From positions 232,665-296,664 of the forward strand of contig CAWCNV010000016.1 in NCBI GenBank assembly GCA_963797015.1: a stretch of DNA of 64,000 nucleotides. The letters run 5' to 3'. Positions 51,388 through 60,708 of the stretch are shown here, piece by piece (position 1 is the first letter of the stretch; every line of letters begins with the position of its first letter). The stretch is from JBBPZA01 sp963797015. GTDB taxonomy: Bacteria; Actinomycetota; Thermoleophilia; Solirubrobacterales; Solirubrobacteraceae. The notes beneath the pieces were generated by a model that did no database searches, was not told the DNA's origin, and worked only from the letters and a program-made list of their open reading frames with translations. Both the position numbers and the translations under genes were made by a program.

Positions 51388-53715
51388 TCAGGGCTCCGCG
51401 AACGGCGCGAAGGCGTCCGCGCGCGCGTACAGCTTGTAGAGCCGGAAGCTCGAGGCGAAGGCCCGGCGGCAGGTCTTGTCGAGCACCGTGTAGGCCGCGC
51501 CGTCGGAGAGCGGGGGCGTCTGCACGGCGCTGTCCTTCAGGTTGACCTGTTCGCGGATGTCCTCGATCGTCGCCAGCCGCTGCGCTCGCGTACCCCCGTT
51601 CCAGTCTGCGCACTGCGCCATCGGCGCGACCGAGCCCGCGAGCATCTCTCCGAGCGGCCGTGCCCCGCTCGCCGACAGCGGACCGCCCGCGACCGACACC
51701 GGCGCCGCCGCGGTCACCGCCCGGACCCGGGCGCGAAGGCGTGCGCCCTGCGGTGCCGCGAGGAACGCGCGCGCGCCGGCGGCGAACTCGCGGCTCCTGC
51801 GAGTGGCGGCTGCGGAGCCCGGCTTCGGCGGCAGCGTGTACCAGTCGCACTTCTCGGGCGGTCCGGTTCCCTCCCGCGCTACGAAGCAGGCGAGCAGGCT
51901 GGCGAGCTTGACGTTGTCGCCGTTGCCGACGCTCGTCGCGCAATTGGAGGGCAGCCTGTCGTTGCCGTCGCCGACGCCGGGTCCGGTCACGCTGGACGCC
52001 TTGCCGTCGGGACCGGTGTTGCGGTACCAGCAGTTCCCGGTCACCCTCCCGAGCAGGCCCTCGTCCCACCAGAAGTCCACGCCGTTGGGGGCGACGCCCT
52101 TGGTGGCGCCCACCTGGTTGCCGAACTTCGTCAGTGCCGCGAACGGCTTGAACCCCTTCGGGACGCGACCGAGCCTGTTGTCGAAGTAGCGGTTGCCGCA
52201 CGACGTCGAGAGCATCGGGTTCGTGCATGACTTGCCCGGATTCACGTTGCCCTCGGGCGTGAGCAGGAAGTCCGGGATCGAAAGCAGGGTGGCGCCGTTT
52301 CGCCAGTTGTCCCAGATCCAGTTGTCGAACACGCGGCCGTTGTTGTGACCGGCCCAGAAGATGCCGACGCCCGACGGCAGCACCCCGACCGCGGGCGGGA
52401 CGGGCGGGTCGGGCTGGAAGAGGCTGAGGTTGTTGGAGTAGATGTAGTTGTGGTCGATCTGGACGCTGTCGGCTGGGTAACCGGGATGGCCGCCGGCGGA
52501 GATGGTGTCGGTCGAGATCCCCGCCGTGTTCCCGTAGATCTGGTTGCGCGTGATCCGCACGGCGTTGCCCATCGAGCCCGAGTAGGCCAGCACGCTGCCG
52601 TGCAGGTCGCACCTGCGCACCACGGTGTTGATTCGCGGTGCGTCCGGATAGAACGAGCGGTCGGCCTGCTCGCCGGTCTCGGGCGCGCCGCCCGGGTAGA
52701 CGACGGCGTCGCCCGCGCCGAACCCGTCGCAGTCGGTGTACAGGCCGTGGTCGGAGGTGAAGGTGAGGTTGCCGTAGTCGGCCGCCCAGAACATCTTCGT
52801 CGTGTCGATCCGGTAGCCGTCGGTCTCCTCGACGTAGATCCCGTGTTCCTTCGCGCCGCGGACGGTGAGGTTGTAGGCCACGAAGCCGTCGGCCCGGTCG
52901 GCGCGCAGGACCACGTGCTTGACCAGCTTGCTCGGCCGCGCCTCGGGGCTCCGGGACGAGTAGCCCGAGGCTCCGTCGATGATCACGTCGGTGGGCGCGA
53001 CGCCGCTCCCCTCGATCTGGAAGTTGCAGCGCAGGCAGCGACCGAGGTCGGGGATCCCCTCGCGCTTGGCGAGCGGCGGCTCGGGCGGCGGCTTGGCCGC
53101 GACCGCGCGGCCCTGGACGTAGACCAGGTTCTGGTCGTTGGGGCACGTGGCCTGGTAGCGGAAGCTCGGCGTCTCGGCGCCGCCGGAGTCGCGCGTGGTG
53201 AGGTCGGCGCAGCGCGGGTCGTTGAGCGGTTGGGCGCGGGACGTGGGCTCGGTGTAGCGGCCGGGCATGATCACGACGCGGCCGTTGTTGCCCGAGTCCT
53301 TTACGGCCGGCTGGATCTCGTCGTAGGCGCACTTCCTCGCCAGCCCCCGGTTCAGCCTCAGCAGCTCGCGCGCGCGTGTCGACGTGAGCTCGAGCGCCGG
53401 CTGGCTGGGCCGAAGCCGGTAACCATCGCGCCGCGCCTTCGCGATCGAGCGCTTGAGCACCTTGAGCGACGTGCGGCCATCGGGCCCCTGGCAGACGACG
53501 CGGACCTTGCCGGGGCCCTCACCGGTCACCGCGCTGGCGAGGGAGCGCACCGTCGGAACCTTGCCTCCGGCGGGCGGCGTCACGGAGCGGTCGGGGGCGG
53601 GATCGGGCCAGTAGGAGGGCCGCTCGAGATGCGCGAGCGCGACCGACGAAAGCCCGATCGTCGCGAGTGCCGCTGCTACGCAGACCATCCACAGACGGTG
53701 GCCGAGCGTTCTCAC
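51388..53715 (-). CDS. Secreted right-handed beta-helix repeat protein
   Basis: A 775-residue protein with a signal peptide (VCVAAALATIGLSSVALA). It holds many short parallel-beta-helix coils: VKHVVLRADRADGFVAYNLT, VRRCDLHGSVLAYSGSMGN, VRITRNQIYGNTAGISTDT, VQIDHNYIYSNNLSLF. N-glycine ladders and C residues (LGRCLRCNF; CTNPMLSTSCGN) suggest extracellular disulfides. The fold is shared with pectate lyases and other polysaccharide enzymes, but no catalytic site is obvious. The C-terminal 170 residues are helical, of unknown role. Substrate unknown. Confidence 0.75.
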   Translation of the reverse strand: MRTLGHRLWMVCVAAALATIGLSSVALAHLERPSYWPDPAPDRSVTPPAGGKVPTVRSLASAVTGEGPGKVRVVCQGPDGRTSLKVLKRSIAKARRDGYRLRPSQPALELTSTRARELLRLNRGLARKCAYDEIQPAVKDSGNNGRVVIMPGRYTEPTSRAQPLNDPRCADLTTRDSGGAETPSFRYQATCPNDQNLVYVQGRAVAAKPPPEPPLAKREGIPDLGRCLRCNFQIEGSGVAPTDVIIDGASGYSSRSPEARPSKLVKHVVLRADRADGFVAYNLTVRGAKEHGIYVEETDGYRIDTTKMFWAADYGNLTFTSDHGLYTDCDGFGAGDAVVYPGGAPETGEQADRSFYPDAPRINTVVRRCDLHGSVLAYSGSMGNAVRITRNQIYGNTAGISTDTISAGGHPGYPADSVQIDHNYIYSNNLSLFQPDPPVPPAVGVLPSGVGIFWAGHNNGRVFDNWIWDNWRNGATLLSIPDFLLTPEGNVNPGKSCTNPMLSTSCGNRYFDNRLGRVPKGFKPFAALTKFGNQVGATKGVAPNGVDFWWDEGLLGRVTGNCWYRNTGPDGKASSVTGPGVGDGNDRLPSNCATSVGNGDNVKLASLLACFVAREGTGPPEKCDWYTLPPKPGSAAATRRSREFAAGARAFLAAPQGARLRARVRAVTAAAPVSVAGGPLSASGARPLGEMLAGSVAPMAQCADWNGGTRAQRLATIEDIREQVNLKDSAVQTPPLSDGAAYTVLDKTCRRAFASSFRLYKLYARADAFAPFAEP

Positions 53716-53771
53716 CGCGCCCTCATCCTCTCCATGGCGCGGATCCTAGCCGCGCCGCGGCGCGGCGCGCG

Positions 53772-55772
53772 CTACCAGTGCACGCCGCGCATCAGGTGCG
53801 CGAGCGCGATCTGCTCGCCCGACGCGCGCTCGGACGGGTCCTTCTTGCCCTTGGCCGCCGCCGAGTCGGGGAAGACCTTGTAGGCCATGTGCAGGATCTG
53901 GTCGACGGCCTTGGGCTGCAGCGAGTAGGCGACCTCGCCGAACGTGCCAAGGCGCGTCCCGATGTGCTTGGGCTTGGCCCGGATCGCCTCGCAGATCATG
54001 TCCGCCGCCTCGTCCGGCGTGATCGTCGGGAACGAGTCGTAGATCTTCGTCGGCGCGATCATCGGCGTGCGGACGAGCGGCATGTGGATGGTGGTGAAGG
54101 TGATCCCGTCGCCGACGACTTCGCTGGCGACGACGCGCGTGAACGCGTCGAGCGCGGCCTTCGAGGCGACGTAGGCGCTGAAGCGGGGCGGGTTGGTCTG
54201 GGCGCCGATCGAGGAGACGTTGACCACGTGGCCGCCGCCCTGCTCGCGCCAGTGCGGGATCAGGCCGATGATGAGCTTGATCGATCCGAAGTAGTTGAGC
54301 TGCATGGTGCGCTCGAAGTCGTGGAAGCGGTCGAGGCTGAGGACGATGCCGCGGCGGATCGAGCGCCCGGCGCTGTTGACCAGCATGTCGACGCGCGCGT
54401 GCTCGGACAGGATCTGGCGCAGGAGCTGCTCGATCGAGTCCATGTCGGAGAGATCGGCGGAATACAGGTAGGCGGTGCCTCCCGTCGCCTCGATCTCGCG
54501 CTTGGTCTCCTCGAGCTTCTCGACGCTGCGCGCGACGAGCAGCGGGATCCCGCCCGCGGCGGCGATCTTGTGCGCTGCGGCCTTCCCGATCCCGCTCGAT
54601 GCGCCGGTGATGATCACCGTCTTGCCGTTGACCGCGGCCTCGAACGAGCGGTCCTTGAACAGGTCGGGGTCGAGGTTTCGCTCCCAGTAGTCCCACAGCT
54701 TGTCGGCGTAGCTCTCGAGCGGCGGGACCTCGATGCCGGTGCCCTCGAGCGCGCGCTCGGTGTCGCGGGTGTCGAACTGCGCGGTCAGCCCCACGTACTC
54801 GACGATGTCGTCGGGGATCCCGAAGTCCTGCAGCAGGGCGCGGCGCAGCTCCTTGAGCGCCGGGAGCTGCATGGCCATGCTCAGGATCCCCTTGGGGAGC
54901 ATGTCCAGGAGCCGCTTGTCGATGCGGATGACCTGCTTGGGCGCGTGGCCGGCGCTGGCGAAGATGTTCATCACGTCGCCCGAGCGCTGCGACTTGGGGC
55001 TCGTGAGGTGGAAGGCCTGGCCGTCGAGGCCGGGCTGGTGGGCGATGTGGTCCATCGCCGCGGCCACGTAGTCGACCGGCACGATGTTGGTGTAGCCGAG
55101 CTCGGGCCCGATCAGCGGGAACCACTCGGGCAGGTAGTGGCGCAACCGCTGGATCGCCTTGAAGAAGTAGTAGGGCCCGTCGATCTTGTCCATCTCGCCG
55201 GTCTCGGAGTGGCCGACGACGATCGCCGGGCGATACACACGCCACGCGCCCTGGACCTCGGTCCGGGCGATCTTCTCGGACTCGAACTTCGTGCGGTGGT
55301 AGGGGTGGTCGAGCTTCTGCCCCTCGTCGAAGAAGTCCTCGCGGAAGAGGCCCTTGTAGGTGCCGGCGGCGGCGATCGATGACACGTGGTGGAAGGTGGT
55401 GGCCTGAAGGTCGTTGGCCAGCGCGACCGCGTTGCGCGTCCCGCCGACGTTGAGCTTCTCGTTGCGCTCGGCGTCCGCGGTCATGTCGTAGATCGCCGCG
55501 AGGTGGACGAAGTGCGTGACGTTGCCGCGCAGCCGGTCGCGGTCCTCGTCGGAGAGCCCGAGCAGCGGCTGGGTGATGTCGCCGACGACCGGGACGATCT
55601 TCGCGTCGGCTCCGAGCTGCCCGGCGTCGCGCGCCCACCGCTCGGACAGCTCCTCGAGCTTCCCCCGCGACCCGCCACGCACCAAGACGTTGATCTCGCC
55701 GCCTCGGACCATCAGCCGCTCGATCAGGAAGCGCCCGATGAAGCCGGTCCCGCCGGTCACGAAGTAGGTCAC
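53772..55772 (-). CDS. Two-domain SDR, fatty acyl-CoA reductase-like
   Basis: A 666-residue protein with an extended SDR (~1-370; TYFVTGGTGFIGRFLIERL, HLAAIYDMTADAERN, catalytic YHRTKFESEKIA) fused to a classical SDR (~388-660; VIITGASSGIGKAAAHKIAAAGG, LVNSAGRSI, YVASKAALDAF). This is the layout of actinobacterial acyl-CoA reductases (for example Rv3391-like). It would reduce acyl-CoA to aldehyde or alcohol for wax-type lipids; the crotonase gene upstream on the same strand fits fatty-acid metabolism. The function is by family and not proven. Confidence 0.85.
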   Translation of the reverse strand: MTYFVTGGTGFIGRFLIERLMVRGGEINVLVRGGSRGKLEELSERWARDAGQLGADAKIVPVVGDITQPLLGLSDEDRDRLRGNVTHFVHLAAIYDMTADAERNEKLNVGGTRNAVALANDLQATTFHHVSSIAAAGTYKGLFREDFFDEGQKLDHPYHRTKFESEKIARTEVQGAWRVYRPAIVVGHSETGEMDKIDGPYYFFKAIQRLRHYLPEWFPLIGPELGYTNIVPVDYVAAAMDHIAHQPGLDGQAFHLTSPKSQRSGDVMNIFASAGHAPKQVIRIDKRLLDMLPKGILSMAMQLPALKELRRALLQDFGIPDDIVEYVGLTAQFDTRDTERALEGTGIEVPPLESYADKLWDYWERNLDPDLFKDRSFEAAVNGKTVIITGASSGIGKAAAHKIAAAGGIPLLVARSVEKLEETKREIEATGGTAYLYSADLSDMDSIEQLLRQILSEHARVDMLVNSAGRSIRRGIVLSLDRFHDFERTMQLNYFGSIKLIIGLIPHWREQGGGHVVNVSSIGAQTNPPRFSAYVASKAALDAFTRVVASEVVGDGITFTTIHMPLVRTPMIAPTKIYDSFPTITPDEAADMICEAIRAKPKHIGTRLGTFGEVAYSLQPKAVDQILHMAYKVFPDSAAAKGKKDPSERASGEQIALAHLMRGVHW

Positions 55773-55785
55773 GCCGCCATTCCTA

Positions 55786-56554
55786 TCAGACGCCCGCGCC
55801 CGCGCCGCCGCGGCCCTCGCCGCCGGCGAAGCGAGCCGCCCCGCGGCGTGCGACCTCGAGCGTCTCGAGGCCGCTGCGGGCCTCCAGGGCCAGGCCGGCG
55901 GGGAGGTCGCGGCCGAGGCCGTCGTAGATCGAGCGGCGGTCGGCGAGCATCGTCTCCTGGGGGAAGGCGGCGAGGCCCTCGGCGATCTCGATCGCTCTGT
56001 CGACGTGCTTGCCGGGCTCGACCAGCTCGGTCAGCAGCCCGATGGCCAGTGCCTCCTCGGCCTGGACCATGCGCCCACTGAGCGTGATGTCCAGCGCGCG
56101 GCCGAGGCCGACGACACGCGGCAGGCGCTGGGTGCCGCCGTCGATCAGCGGCACCCCCCAGCGGCGCTCGGGGAAGCCCAGCGTGCAGCCCTGCGCGCCG
56201 ATGCGCAGGTCGCACCACAGCGCGAGCTCGAGCCCTCCGGCGAGGCACCAGCCGCTGATCGCGGCGATCGTCGGCTTGGGGGCGATGCGGCGCGTGAAGC
56301 CCAGCGGGCCTCCGGGCGCTGTCATGCGCGGGCCGAGCGTGTCGAGCGCCTTGAGGTCGGCGCCGGCGCAGAAGGCCTCGTCGCCGGCTCCGGTGAGGAT
56401 CAAGACGCGGGCCTCGTCGTCTGCGATGAACGTCTGGTAGTGGGTCTCCAGCGCGTCGGCGCTCGGGCCGTCGACCGCGTTGCGGCGGTGCGGCGCGGTC
56501 GATGGTGAGGATTGCGGCGGCGCTTCGGCGTTCGTAGCGGACTTCGTCAGCCAT
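55786..56554 (-). CDS. Enoyl-CoA hydratase/isomerase (crotonase) with one apparent frameshift
   Basis: From ATG 56554 the start ADEVRYERRSAAAILTIDR is natural for a crotonase. After ~56500 the reading moves one frame to HRRNAVDGPSADALETHYQT, ILTGAGDEAFCAGADLKALD (oxyanion-hole motif), AISGWCLAGGLELALWCDL with the second hole, and FPERRWGVPLIDGGTQRLP. Complete it would be ~256 residues. A single extra base in a GC run explains the break. It acts on 2-enoyl-CoA or a related acyl-CoA. Confidence 0.78.
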
Positions 56555-56596
56555 CTGTTTGCGCGGCGCATCCTACGGGGGCGCGGAGCTCAGCTC

Positions 56597-56660
56597 CGGA
56601 GGTGCGCGTCAGCCCGGCCGCCTCCGGGGATGGAGGCGGACCGGGCTGCCGCGACCTCCG
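56597..56660. other. Long imperfect hairpin in the 56.57-57.01 kb gap
   Basis: Nested pairings: CGGAGGT (56597-56603) with ACCTCCG (56654-56660); AGCCCGG (56611-56617) with CCGGGCT (56641-56647); CGCCTCC (56619-56625) with GGAGGCG (56632-56638), loop of six. The surrounding ~440-bp gap otherwise holds one micro-ORF and a small GCCTG-tgcc-CAGGC hairpin (56781-56794); I see no tRNA. It may be a terminator, a regulatory RNA or a cruciform. Confidence 0.5.
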
Positions 56661-56808
56661 TCCGACCTGGCCCTGGGCGCGGGGGCGCCGCGTGATCGCG
56701 ACGCCCGCGTGCTTGTCCGAGCGCGTGGCGATTCCTCTGGTGCTTGGTAGGTCCTGGCTCTGTGGGTCTCGCGCGGTGACGCCTGTGCCCAGGCACCCCG
56801 AGTGGGCC

Positions 56809-56889
56809 TCAGTCGTGGATCGCCGAGAGGTACAGGGCGACGCCGGCGCAGGTGGCCAGCAGAAGCGCTATGGCGGCAGCGACGATCAT
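56809..56889 (-). CDS. Possible 26-residue membrane microprotein
   Basis: ATG 56889 to TGA 56809 encodes a single hydrophobic helix (IVAAAIALLLATCAGVALYL) with a short SAIHD tail. An in-frame TAA stands ten codons upstream, so the ORF is self-contained. It lies in a gap with no other coding signal. No SD is obvious. The evidence is composition only. Confidence 0.3.
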   Translation of the reverse strand: MIVAAAIALLLATCAGVALYLSAIHD

Positions 56890-57011
56890 CGTGGTGGTGT
56901 TGTAACGGCGGAATCTGGCTTATCCCCGCAGCTCAACGACTGTCCGAGTGGGGCGTCCTGGGTCCGGCCCGCGGTATTGAGTGTCGGCTGAGGCTGGCGT
57001 AATGTCGCCGT

Positions 57012-58106
57012 GTGCGCCCGGCACGCCTTCTCTCGGCGCTATGCGTCGCGGGCCTATTGGCACTCGTTTCGGCCGGCTGCGCGCTGCCGGGCACGCGCGT
57101 CTACGTCAGCAACTTCGTCTCCAACGACGTCTCGCAGTACGAGATCGGCTCCGGTGGCTTGCTGGCGCCGCTGAGCCCGACGACGGTCGCGAGCGGCGGC
57201 ACGCCGTCTGGCATCGCGCTGAGCCCCAGCGGTCGCAGCGTCTACGTGGCCAACCGCGCCGGGAGCGTCTCGCAGTTCACGGTCCACCCGGTGACCGGCG
57301 CGCTCGTGCCGAAGTCGCCGGCGACCGTGCCCGCGGGCATGAACTCGTCGTCCGTCGCCGTCACGCCCGATGGCCGCAGCGCCTACGTCACCAACCCCGA
57401 CTTCGCGGGCAACGCCGACTCGGTCTCCCAGTACGACGTCGCCTCGGACACCGGCAAGCTGACGCCGAAGTCGCCGGCATCCGTCACCGCGGGCGACGCC
57501 CCGTTCGCGGTCGCGGTGTCGCCCGACGGCGGCAGTGCCTACGCCGTGAACGAGGCCAGCGGCACGGTGTCGCAGTACGACATCGACTCTGTCAGCGGCG
57601 TGCTTTCTCCGAAGACGCCCGCCACGGTCGCGACGTCGAGCGTTCCACTGGCGATCGCGCTCACGCCGGACGGCAAGCACGCCTACGTCGCCAACGGCGG
57701 CGGGCAGAGCATCTCCCAGTACGACGTCGACCCGGTCTCGGGAGCGCTCTCGCCGAAGAGCCCGGCGACCGTCCCGACCGGCCTGTTCCCGACCGACATC
57801 GCGGTGTCGCCGAGCGGAAGCTTCGCGTACGTCACCACCTTCGAGGACGCCACCGTATTCGAGTACCGCATCGATCCCGGGACCGGCGCGCTTTCGAGCA
57901 TCGGCTCGGTCGGCGCGGGGCGATCGGCGGGCATCGCCGTCTCGCGGGACGGCAGGAGCGCATACGTCACGAACATCGACTCGGCCAGTGTCTCGCAGTA
58001 CGACATCAATCCGATGACCGGAGCCCTGACGGCCAAGTCGCCGCCGACCCTGGCGGCGGGAAATCAACCGTACGACATCACCGCCGGTCCGGTCCCGGCG
58101 CCCTAG
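57012..58106 (+). CDS. Lipoprotein with YVTN-type beta-propeller
   Basis: A 364-residue protein from GTG 57012. The signal peptide ends in a lipobox, LVSAGC (Cys ~23). It then carries about seven ~43-residue repeats with the pattern SP.G..AYVTN ... VSQYDVDPVTGALSPKSPATV, as in YVTN/lactonase-type seven-bladed propellers. It should be anchored at the outer membrane face. Function unknown; sugar lactonase activity is possible only by fold. Confidence 0.82.
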   Translation: MRPARLLSALCVAGLLALVSAGCALPGTRVYVSNFVSNDVSQYEIGSGGLLAPLSPTTVASGGTPSGIALSPSGRSVYVANRAGSVSQFTVHPVTGALVPKSPATVPAGMNSSSVAVTPDGRSAYVTNPDFAGNADSVSQYDVASDTGKLTPKSPASVTAGDAPFAVAVSPDGGSAYAVNEASGTVSQYDIDSVSGVLSPKTPATVATSSVPLAIALTPDGKHAYVANGGGQSISQYDVDPVSGALSPKSPATVPTGLFPTDIAVSPSGSFAYVTTFEDATVFEYRIDPGTGALSSIGSVGAGRSAGIAVSRDGRSAYVTNIDSASVSQYDINPMTGALTAKSPPTLAAGNQPYDITAGPVPAP

Positions 58107-58140
58107 CGCCAGCTCCGCGGTAAGGTCCGGGGCTACGGGA

Positions 58141-59487
58141 GTGAGAACGGTTGTCCGCCTGGCCGCCGTCGCGGCCGCGTTCGCCTTCGCCGGGTGCACG
58201 CTCGCGCGGCCGGATGATCCGGTCGTGCTGACCGGTGCCGACGTTCCCCAACTCGCGAGCGTCGCCGCGGGCGACGTCGTCGCCTTTCGGTGGCTGAACG
58301 GGTGGGAGCAGGTGCCGATCCAGGTGGACGAGCGCAAGCAGGTCGACCTCGGGCAGGTCTACAACTCGACGCCGATGGGCTTCACGACGACGGTGTACGC
58401 GGATCCCAACACGTTCACCGGGGCCGATTCCAACCCCAATGTCGACGGCGACGACGAGCTCGCGTTCATGGCCCGGGACACGGGGCTCCAGGCAGATGCG
58501 GGCTCCGATGATCCAGCGGGTGTGGTCGCGGGGAGCGGCGTGAAGGTCCGCGTGCAATCCACGCTCGGCGGCGACACGCGCGACGGGTGGATCTACCTGT
58601 TCAAGCGCAGTGGCGGGCTCAGCCCCGGCGCGGGGAAGCAGTACGTGAGCTACCAGTTCAACCTTCTCTCGGGCGACTACAAGACCACGTACAAGCTCCA
58701 GGACGGGCCGAACCCCGAGAACTCGACGGTCACCACGCCCAACTACTCGCTGCACTTCGCCGACCGCTGGTTGAACGACCAGCTGCGCGTGAAGGTCGGC
58801 GGCGCGAGCAACGTCGACATCCTCGATCGCGCCAAGGCGCGCCTGGTTCCGGGGCAGTGCGGCCGCAGCGAGGACACCTTCGACGACGGCGAGGGCGCGT
58901 TCATCGTCAACAAGAGCGGTCCGGTGCGCGCGATCCGCTCCTACATCGGGGCCAACAGCGGGCCACTGACCCAGCGCGAGCACGTCTTCTACGACCGCCG
59001 CGAGGACATCCGCACCTACCTGCGCGTGCATGCGATCCCGGGCGTGCTCGACTACTTCGACTACTCGTCGGCGGCGAGCGGGATGACGTACCGCAACAAT
59101 GCCGCGCCGGGCGGCGTGACGATCGACGGCGTGCCCGACTCGCCGGCCGCCGGCCCGCTCGCCTGGGAGACCGTCGACGGCCCACAGGGCGGGCTGTCGA
59201 TGGCGCAGTCGCTGGACACCGACATCCCGTCGTTCGCCAGCACCTCCTACTACCTCGACGACAGCACGCCGAGCGAGACGCAATGCACGGGCGACTCCCA
59301 GTCGATCGGCGCGAGCGGGCCGTGGGTCAACCAGGCGATCCCCAACACCGATCCGCGCAACTCGCCCTTCAGCCGCCTGACGGCCACGCGCACGATCTAC
59401 TTCGAGCCGCCGGGTAAGGCCGACGGCCCGGCCCGCAGCGCCCAGGCCGCAAGCCCCTTCCAGGTCAGCGCGACGACCTTCCCGTAG
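58141..59487 (+). CDS. Secreted lipoprotein of unknown function
   Basis: A 448-residue protein from GTG 58141 with a lipobox FAFAGC. The body is beta-rich and aromatic (VVAFRWLNGWEQVPIQVDERKQ; WIYLFKRSGG; VSYQFNLLSG; YLRVHAIPGVLDYFDY) without a recognised catalytic motif. It contains an acidic calcium-loop-like DSNPNVDGDDELA. Just 34 bases after the propeller lipoprotein gene, so the two may form a surface complex. Unknown family. Confidence 0.7.
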   Translation: MRTVVRLAAVAAAFAFAGCTLARPDDPVVLTGADVPQLASVAAGDVVAFRWLNGWEQVPIQVDERKQVDLGQVYNSTPMGFTTTVYADPNTFTGADSNPNVDGDDELAFMARDTGLQADAGSDDPAGVVAGSGVKVRVQSTLGGDTRDGWIYLFKRSGGLSPGAGKQYVSYQFNLLSGDYKTTYKLQDGPNPENSTVTTPNYSLHFADRWLNDQLRVKVGGASNVDILDRAKARLVPGQCGRSEDTFDDGEGAFIVNKSGPVRAIRSYIGANSGPLTQREHVFYDRREDIRTYLRVHAIPGVLDYFDYSSAASGMTYRNNAAPGGVTIDGVPDSPAAGPLAWETVDGPQGGLSMAQSLDTDIPSFASTSYYLDDSTPSETQCTGDSQSIGASGPWVNQAIPNTDPRNSPFSRLTATRTIYFEPPGKADGPARSAQAASPFQVSATTFP

Positions 59488-59509
59488 GCGGGGCCCTGGC
59501 CGGTGGTGG

Positions 59510-60619
59510 CTACCGCCGCGCCAGCCAGATCGCCAGCAAGGGGTCGACCAGCGTGGGGCCATCGGGCCCCGGCTGCACGTGCTGCTCGGCGGCCACGAGC
59601 CGCTCGACGGCCTTCTGGAGCGTTCCGCGGGGAACCTGGTGCAGGCGGGCGGCGCGCGAGCCCGTGGGGGCCAGGCCGTCGGCCAGCGCCGTGACCACCG
59701 CCCGCTCGGGCCGGCTGAGCGCGTCCCAGACCGTGCGGTGCACGTCGGCGGTCTCCTGCAGCGCGCGGTCGAGCGCCGTCGAGGCGGGATCGCTCACCTC
59801 TTCTCCGGCCGCCGTGAGGTCGAAGAGGTGGTGGGCGAGGAGCATCGTGCGCTGCGGATGGCCCGCCGCGACGTCGACTATCCGCCGCACCGCGGCCGGG
59901 TCCAGCTCGACCTCCTCGCGGCGCGCGAGCTCGAGGATGTCGGCCACCGACTCGGCGGCGGGAAGCGGCGGCAGCTCGAGCGGCCGCGCCTGGCCGAACA
60001 GCGGTCGCTCGCGGTCGGCGAACAGTGCTCGCATGAGCGAGGGCGCGCTTCCGGCGTAGACGTAGGCGGCCGCGTGGCCGTGGTGCTGGATCACCGATCG
60101 GACCAGGCCGTCGAGGGCCCGGTCGGCCGTGAGCAGATCCTGGAACTCGTCGAAACAGACGACCGTGAGGCCGCCGTCCTGCTCGTGGAGCAGGCGCGGC
60201 AGGTCGAGCAGCTCCGCGAGGATCGCGCGCGCGGCCTGCGGCTCGGCGGTGGCCGGACGGCCCGAGACGGTGAGCGTCAGCCCGGCGGCGCTCAGGCTCA
60301 CGCCGAGGCGGGAGAGGAGCGAGTCCACAACGCGGCTGGAGGTGCCGGGGAGAGCACCGAACGCCCTGGCGACGCGGTCGGCGGCGTCGGCGCCGGTGGC
60401 GACCTGGCTGAAGTCGGCGCGAGCCACGCGGTGGCCGACCTCGAGCATCGCCTGCTCGTGGGCGGCGAGCAGGCTCGTCTTCCCGTAGCGCCGGGGGGCC
60501 GCGAGACGCACGGCGACGGCGTCCGCCGCGGCGCGCTGGAGCGCGTCGAGCTCGGCGGTGCGGTTGATGAGCGCCGCCGCGCCGATCGGGCGCTGGTAGT
60601 CGAAGGGGTTACCGGCCAT
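59510..60619 (-). CDS. Archaeal-type AAA ATPase with winged-helix C-terminus
   Basis: A 369-residue protein from ATG 60619. ALINRTAELDALQRAA begins the ATPase; Walker A is APRRYGKTSLL (GxxxxGKT replaced by RRYGKTS), Walker B TVVCFDEFQDLL, and a sensor-type AAYVYAGSAPSLM. The C-terminal ~70 residues are a winged helix (AVVTALADGLAPTGSRAAR, LHQVPRGTLQKAVERLVAAEQH). This matches the ATPase_2/archaeal STAND-like group of Orc1/Cdc6-related proteins. ATG 60640 would add seven residues. Autoregulation is suggested by palindromes overlapping its promoter. Confidence 0.8.
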   Translation of the reverse strand: MAGNPFDYQRPIGAAALINRTAELDALQRAAADAVAVRLAAPRRYGKTSLLAAHEQAMLEVGHRVARADFSQVATGADAADRVARAFGALPGTSSRVVDSLLSRLGVSLSAAGLTLTVSGRPATAEPQAARAILAELLDLPRLLHEQDGGLTVVCFDEFQDLLTADRALDGLVRSVIQHHGHAAAYVYAGSAPSLMRALFADRERPLFGQARPLELPPLPAAESVADILELARREEVELDPAAVRRIVDVAAGHPQRTMLLAHHLFDLTAAGEEVSDPASTALDRALQETADVHRTVWDALSRPERAVVTALADGLAPTGSRAARLHQVPRGTLQKAVERLVAAEQHVQPGPDGPTLVDPLLAIWLARR

Positions 60620-60657
60620 CGATGCACGATTGTATGCCATCAGGCTACATCGATGTA
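60617..60657 (-). promoter_or_regulatory. Promoter and twin CATCGATG palindromes ahead of the AAA ATPase gene
   Basis: TACATCGATGTA (60646-60657) is a perfect 12-bp palindrome; CATCGATG recurs at 60617-60624, 31 bp away on the same face of the helix. A minus-strand -10 TACAAT (60634-60629) lies between them, placing transcription start almost at the ATG (60619), so the mRNA is nearly leaderless. Confidence 0.4.
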
Positions 60658-60708
60658 TCTCATTCGAGTACGCGGGCGTGCCGGGAAGCCTGATAGACAC
60701 CCTCACCG

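Noticed and set aside
52345..55382. Long plus-strand frames opposite the beta-helix and two-domain SDR genes
   Set aside because: Same GC artefact; no domain signatures, and the minus strand has unambiguous families.
56572..57009. tRNA in the largest non-coding gap
   Set aside because: The strong hairpin does not fit a cloverleaf and no T-loop GTTCRA-type sequence is in the right position.
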